Shown here piece by piece: positions 60,608-64,000 of a stretch of DNA of 64,000 nucleotides (position 1 is its first letter; each line of letters opens with the position of its first letter). The notes below the pieces were generated by a model. That model was not told where the DNA came from, did no database searches, and was given only the letters and a program-made list of their open reading frames with translations. Origin of the DNA: Baekduia alba (GTDB lineage Bacteria > Actinomycetota > Thermoleophilia > Solirubrobacterales > Solirubrobacteraceae); assembly GCF_028416635.1 (NCBI RefSeq), contig NZ_CP114013.1, forward strand, positions 186,001-250,000, read 5' to 3'. The position numbers and the translations under genes were made by a program.

Positions 60608-61306
60608 TCACGTCTCCCGGAGGGAGGCGGACAGGGCGCGGGCTTCGTGCTCGGTCATGCGGGAGGTCTCGTGCGGCACGCCGTTGACCCAGCGCTGCGT
60701 CAACCGGGCGATCCGTTCGCCGTATCGCTCCGCGGTGATCCGGTCGCCGCGCGAGCCCGCGTGCTCGGCCGGGAGATCGGCGTGGCTCTGGCTCATCAGG
60801 CCGAGCCATGAGCCCAACCGGTTCACGTCGTCGCGGGCGCCGCCGCTCCAGTTGTTGCCGGGCATGTCGGCCACGCCGATCCACTGCATGCCCATCTGCG
60901 CGGCGAAGACCGCCAGCTCCTCGAGGACCAGCAGCTTGTCGCCGCTCTGTGAGGCGGACATGGTGAACCCGCCGGCCAGCTTGTCCTTCCACGCCTGGGT
61001 CGTGAACGGCGTGAACGCCGCCTCCATGAACGCCTTGAACACCGTCGACACGCTGCCCATCAGGGTCGGGCAGCCGAGGACGATTGCGTCGGCGCGCTCG
61101 AGCAGCGTAAGCACCTCGGCGTCGTGCCAGCGGGCGGCGACGACGTCCTCGGGTCGGAGCTCGACGAGGTGCACCCGGGCCCCGGGCACCGACCGTGCCC
61201 CGTCGGCGAGGTGCTCGGCCAGGACTTGGGTGTGCCCGTGCACCGAGTGGTAGACGACAGTCACCGTAACCTCTGGGGTGTCGTGCTCGCTGGTGTTGCT
61301 TGTCAT
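60608..61306 (-). CDS. Flavodoxin-like NAD(P)H:quinone oxidoreductase (WrbA-like)
   Basis: 232 residues from ATG 61306. Flavodoxin FMN-binding: VTVVYHSVHGHTQVLAEHLA, LLERADAIVLGCPTLMGSVS, FTMSASQSGDKLLVLEELAV. Reduces quinones; divergent from a LysR regulator (133 bases), a usual arrangement for oxidative-stress defence. An upstream start at 61357 lacks support. Confidence 0.88.
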   Translation of the reverse strand: MTSNTSEHDTPEVTVTVVYHSVHGHTQVLAEHLADGARSVPGARVHLVELRPEDVVAARWHDAEVLTLLERADAIVLGCPTLMGSVSTVFKAFMEAAFTPFTTQAWKDKLAGGFTMSASQSGDKLLVLEELAVFAAQMGMQWIGVADMPGNNWSGGARDDVNRLGSWLGLMSQSHADLPAEHAGSRGDRITAERYGERIARLTQRWVNGVPHETSRMTEHEARALSASLRET

Positions 61307-61438
61307 GTGTCTGTCTTTGCTTCCGGTCGTGGGGAAAGTCGTTCCGGGCCATTCCACCCGGTGTCCGGACGGGCATCAACGCCGACGGTCGACGCGCAGC
61401 GATCGGCTCCATCGATCGATTGCCGTAGTGTGGTGCCC

Positions 61439-62362
61439 GTGGACAGGGTCGAGTTGGAAGTGTTCGTCGCGGTCGCGGAAGAGCTGCACTTCGGCCGCGC
61501 GGCCGAGCGTCTGTATCGGGGGCAGCCCACCGTCAGCGACGCTGTCCGGCGCTTGGAGGCCACCCTGGGTGGGCGGCTGTTTCACCGCACCAGCCGGCGC
61601 GTGTCGCTGACCGATCTCGGCGCAGCGCTCCTGCCCGAGGCCTACGCGACCCTGGCGCAGCTCCGCCGCTTCGAGCAGCGCGGACGCGCCCTGGCGGCGG
61701 GCGACGGGAGCCGCACCACGCTCGTGGTCGCCCACGCCGAGTACACCGACCACGCGCTGCTGCTGCGCTGCCTGCCGCAGCTGCGCGACCGCTTCCCCGA
61801 CGTGACGATCGTGCCGGAGGCCATGGCGACCACCGCCCAGCTGACCGCCCTCCGGGCCGAGACGATCGGACTGGGCATCGGCTGGGCTACCGGTGACGTC
61901 GCCGGCGTTCGCGCGCGGGTGCTGTCCACTGAGCGGTTCATGGCGTTGGTCCCGGCGTCGCACCCACTCGCTCGGCACGCCGAGCTGAGCGCGTCCGAGC
62001 TGTCCACCACCGGCCTGCTCACTTGGCCGCACCAGATCAACAGCGGTCTCTGCGACCGCCTCCTGTCCGCGTTCCACATCGGCGGCGCCGATCTGCGCAT
62101 CATCAGGACCGCCGACAGCGTGGACGCGATCGCCGCGCACGTCGCAGCCGGAACGGGCGTCGGCATCACCGTCGAATCCGCCCTCGACCGCCCGCCACCC
62201 GGCCTACGTGTCATACCGCTCACCGGCCCTTCGACCACCGCCGACCAGCTCGTCCTTACGCCCAACGACCCGTTGGACGCCGCCACGGCACTACGCGACC
62301 TGCTCCTGCGCGCCGCGGCTGAGTCGTCGATCGTCGATCGTCGGCCGGTGGCGGTGAACTGA
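61439..62362 (+). CDS. LysR family transcriptional regulator
   Basis: 307 residues. HTH: VAVAEELHFGRAAERLYRGQ, PTVSDAVRRLEATLGGRLFH; the effector domain contains RSTTLVVAHAEYTDHALLLR and GTGVGITVESAL. Divergent from the flavodoxin-like gene, which it probably regulates. GTG 61439 is the start; GTG codons just upstream could also be used. Confidence 0.9.
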   Translation: MDRVELEVFVAVAEELHFGRAAERLYRGQPTVSDAVRRLEATLGGRLFHRTSRRVSLTDLGAALLPEAYATLAQLRRFEQRGRALAAGDGSRTTLVVAHAEYTDHALLLRCLPQLRDRFPDVTIVPEAMATTAQLTALRAETIGLGIGWATGDVAGVRARVLSTERFMALVPASHPLARHAELSASELSTTGLLTWPHQINSGLCDRLLSAFHIGGADLRIIRTADSVDAIAAHVAAGTGVGITVESALDRPPPGLRVIPLTGPSTTADQLVLTPNDPLDAATALRDLLLRAAAESSIVDRRPVAVN

Positions 62363-62370
62363 GCCGATCC

Positions 62371-62397
62371 ACCAGAGGCGACGAGGTCGCCTCTGGT
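62371..62397 (+). terminator. Perfect 12-base hairpin after lysR
   Basis: ACCAGAGGCGAC-GAG-GTCGCCTCTGGT, starting 9 bases after the lysR stop; no clear T-run. Confidence 0.65.
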
Positions 62398-62439
62398 CCG
62401 CGCTCCGAGCGCTCGTCCCGCGGGACCAGCGGTCTCGTC

Positions 62440-63030
62440 TTGAGCGCGGCGCGGGCAACTGTGCCGAATGGACGCTCGACGCGGTCGGCGCCGCCGATGG
62501 CGCGCTGCGGGGCAAGGGCCTGCGGATCCCGGCGGCCGTCCTTGACGGCTACCGGAAGCTCAAGGTCCGCAAGTCCGCCCGGACCGTGGTCGAGCAGCTG
62601 GAGGACTCGGGGATAGAACGGGTGCAGACCGTTCGCGAGCAGGAGATCGCGATCGAGATCGACCGCGATGACGTCGCGGCGTTCGAGCCGCTCCCGACCG
62701 GCGAGGAGCCGGTGACCGACTCCGTAGTGGACATGGTCGTCGCGATCGCGTCGCCCTCCTTCACCGACGGCAACAAGTGGCGCCTGAGCGACGGCGGCAA
62801 CACGTTCTAGGCCTCCCTAAACGACGAGTCCTTCAAGGCGGCGATCGACGCCGGGCCGCGAGTCGTTCCACGCGGGGGACATGCCGCGTTGCCTATGGGG
62901 ATCCTCCAGTGCGGGGTCGTGGTCGGAGAGCATCGCCGACTTCGAGGTCGCCGACTGGTTCGGTCAACGCGGCGCGAAGAGCCGGATGGCCGCGCTGGTC
63001 GACGACCGGATCCAGAGCGCCGAGCGGTAG
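62440..63030 (+). pseudogene. Unknown conserved protein, stop and frameshift
   Basis: The plus frame reads EWTLDAVGAADGALRGKGLR, then GIERVQTVREQEIAIEIDRD, SPSFTDGNKWRLSDGGNTF and TAG at 62808-62810 where a Trp is expected. After a frame change near 62845 it continues RESFHAGDMPRCLWG and VADWFGQRGAKSRM to TAG 63030. Two lesions mean it is dead. I recognise a common pattern (nKWr.sDG..tFwA.i.D..F...v) but cannot name the family. Confidence 0.65.
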
Positions 63031-63083
63031 GTTGCAGGGCTCCGAATCGGCGCCGATCGACCCAATCAATGGGTATTCGCCGT

Positions 63084-63105
63084 TTTCAGGCACCAGTGCC
63101 TGAAA
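63084..63105. repeat. Hairpin TTTCAGGCAC-CA-GTGCCTGAAA
   Basis: Perfect 10-base inverted repeat with a 2-base loop; the core CAGGCAC/GTGCCTG is the same as in the hairpins of repeat copies A and B. Confidence 0.55.
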
Positions 63106-63181
63106 CGGAGCGGCCGCTACGCCGATTTACGGCCCAACCCTGAACGACGAAACCCCCGCAGATGCAGGGGCTTCGTGGAGA

Positions 63182-63359
63182 TGGAGCTAGGGGACTCGAA
63201 CCCCGACCTCCTGGGTGCGATGTACGAAGCCTGCGCGTCCGGACACCATCATTTGCAGGACTTTCAGAGGCGCTCGTCGGTACTCGAGGAGCGGCGGATT
63301 GCCGCAGATTTGCGACGCTTCTCGGGGTTCCAGGCACTCGCGGCATTCCAGTGCCTGGA
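63182..63359 (-). repeat. tRNA-Ala-3'-end-like repeat with hairpin, copy A
   Basis: Minus strand 63213-63182 reads CAGGAGGTCGGGGTTCGAGT, then CCCCTAGCTCCA: anticodon-stem end, T-arm and acceptor of tRNA-Ala, the best preserved of four copies. On the 3' side a terminator-like hairpin (CGAAGCCCC/GGGGGTTTCG, about 63148-63175) follows. The element side matches copy B to the hairpin TCCAGGCACT/AGTGCCTGGA (63329-63338, 63350-63359). Confidence 0.7.
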
Positions 63360-63406
63360 CGCCTGTGCCGCGGTCGTGCCGTTCTGCGGCGGCCAACGGG
63401 TCGCGC

Positions 63407-64000
63407 TCAGGCTGCGCGCGACTGCGCGGTCGCCGCCGCAAGCACGTAGTCGCAGATGCGCTCGGTCGCCTGGCGCAGGCGGCGGAAGTAGGTCGCGCGC
63501 GAGACGTGCAAGGTAAAGGCGACGTCTTCGTGGGCGGCGGTGCGGTTGGCGTAGGCCGCGAAGGCGACCTCGCGCAGGAGCGTCTCGTCCGGGCCGGCGC
63601 CGAAGGACTCGGTCATCGCGCGGAGCAGCAGCGCCCGGACCGCGTCGCCGCCGCGCCCGGCGATCACCGTCAGCGGGCTGGCCGCCAGCTCGGTCGGCCG
63701 GTCCAAGTCGCGCAGCGCCTGGCGTATGTCGTCCTCGCCGATCGCCGGCGCGACGAGCGACACAATCTGATTGGGTCGGTCGTCGGGACGCGGCAGGCCG
63801 AGCTCGGTGTAGATCGTCGCGCGCAGGCCGCCGAGGACGCCGCCGGGGCCGTGGTCGATCACGTAGCACTCGTGGACGTGCTCGCCGACCTGCACGTCGA
63901 GGCCGTCGATCCGGCGCCCGCCCGCCTGCTCCATGAACGCGACCGACGCCGTGTTGACCGGGCTGATCGGGATGTAGAAGCAGCGCGGGTTCGGCAGCCC
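63407..64000 (-). CDS. Unknown protein with C-terminal HTH-like region (5' partial)
   Basis: The frame runs out of the right edge; 197 codons are seen. Visible text: RCFYIPISPVNTASVAFMEQ, VGEHVHECYVIDHGPGGVLG, IRQALRDLDRPTELAASPL and the end FTLHVSRATYFRRLRQATER, a helix-turn-helix-like segment. An internal ATG at 63934 is not the start, since coherent coding continues upstream. Possibly a regulatory ATPase or transcription factor; family not recognised. Confidence 0.6.
   Translation of the reverse strand, partial: GLPNPRCFYIPISPVNTASVAFMEQAGGRRIDGLDVQVGEHVHECYVIDHGPGGVLGGLRATIYTELGLPRPDDRPNQIVSLVAPAIGEDDIRQALRDLDRPTELAASPLTVIAGRGGDAVRALLLRAMTESFGAGPDETLLREVAFAAYANRTAAHEDVAFTLHVSRATYFRRLRQATERICDYVLAAATAQSRAA

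Noticed and set aside
1-64000. CRISPR arrays, insertion sequences, transposases or integrases
   Set aside because: No regularly spaced direct repeats and no recognisable transposase or recombinase motif were found; mobility is inferred only from the tRNA-like repeats.

Overview
The window is about 70% GC, has dense short-overlap operons, many GTG/TTG starts, an ECF42/DGPF module and CSLREA-type and delta-60-type secreted proteins. This fits a soil actinobacterium, most likely Thermoleophilia/Solirubrobacterales (inferred from gene style only; no rRNA or complete tRNA is present).

Left part (1-12.7 kb) looks like ordinary chromosome. A branched-chain-amino-acid-type ABC importer (livJ partial, livG, livF, livH, livM) overlaps tightly and is followed by a small conserved protein, single-chain L-serine ammonia-lyase and serine hydroxymethyltransferase, suggesting import and deamination/C1 use of amino acids. 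An acyl-CoA dehydrogenase, a TetR/MFS divergent pair with twin palindromic operators, a NERD-domain protein and an SMP-30 lactonase-like gene follow.

12.8-19.2 kb holds an amidase, ArsR plus broken SRPBCC and DUF4242 fragments, a methyltransferase, an epoxide hydrolase remnant, a proteobacterial-looking HI0933 flavoprotein and a metallo-beta-lactamase-fold hydrolase.

19.7-32.6 kb is the most coherent functional unit. A HAL/PAL-superfamily protein whose MIO-forming Ala-Ser-Gly triad is destroyed (downstream of an MFS carrier) converges on a tightly overlapping minus-strand operon: hydantoinase, urocanase-family hydratase with altered active-site segments, DUF917 (S-methyl-thiohydantoin desulfurase family), M20 carbamoylase, and a four-gene SsuABC/TauABC-type importer, with a divergent IclR regulator. 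Together these supply every step expected for ergothioneine or S-methyl-ergothioneine breakdown to glutamate: trimethylamine elimination, hydration of (S-methyl)thiourocanate, desulfurisation, hydantoin opening, decarbamoylation.

33-40 kb carries a MarR/DHA2 efflux pair, SnoaL-like, aldo/keto reductase and quinone-oxidoreductase-like genes, with AraC and VOC remnants.

40-64 kb looks accessory. Four same-orientation copies of a tRNA-Ala-like 3' end (40.17, 44.56, 60.52 and 63.18 kb) break it into blocks, as expected from repeated integration at a tRNA gene lying beyond the right edge. The blocks contain secreted proteins, an S1 protease, a FAD oxidoreductase, a possible decayed peptide (RiPP-like) locus (ATP-grasp, two tiny genes with very strong ribosome-binding sites, a stop-interrupted ABC exporter ATPase, an MFS exporter), an ECF42-DGPF-efflux module, cysteine dioxygenase/LysR, WrbA-like flavodoxin/LysR and several pseudogenes.
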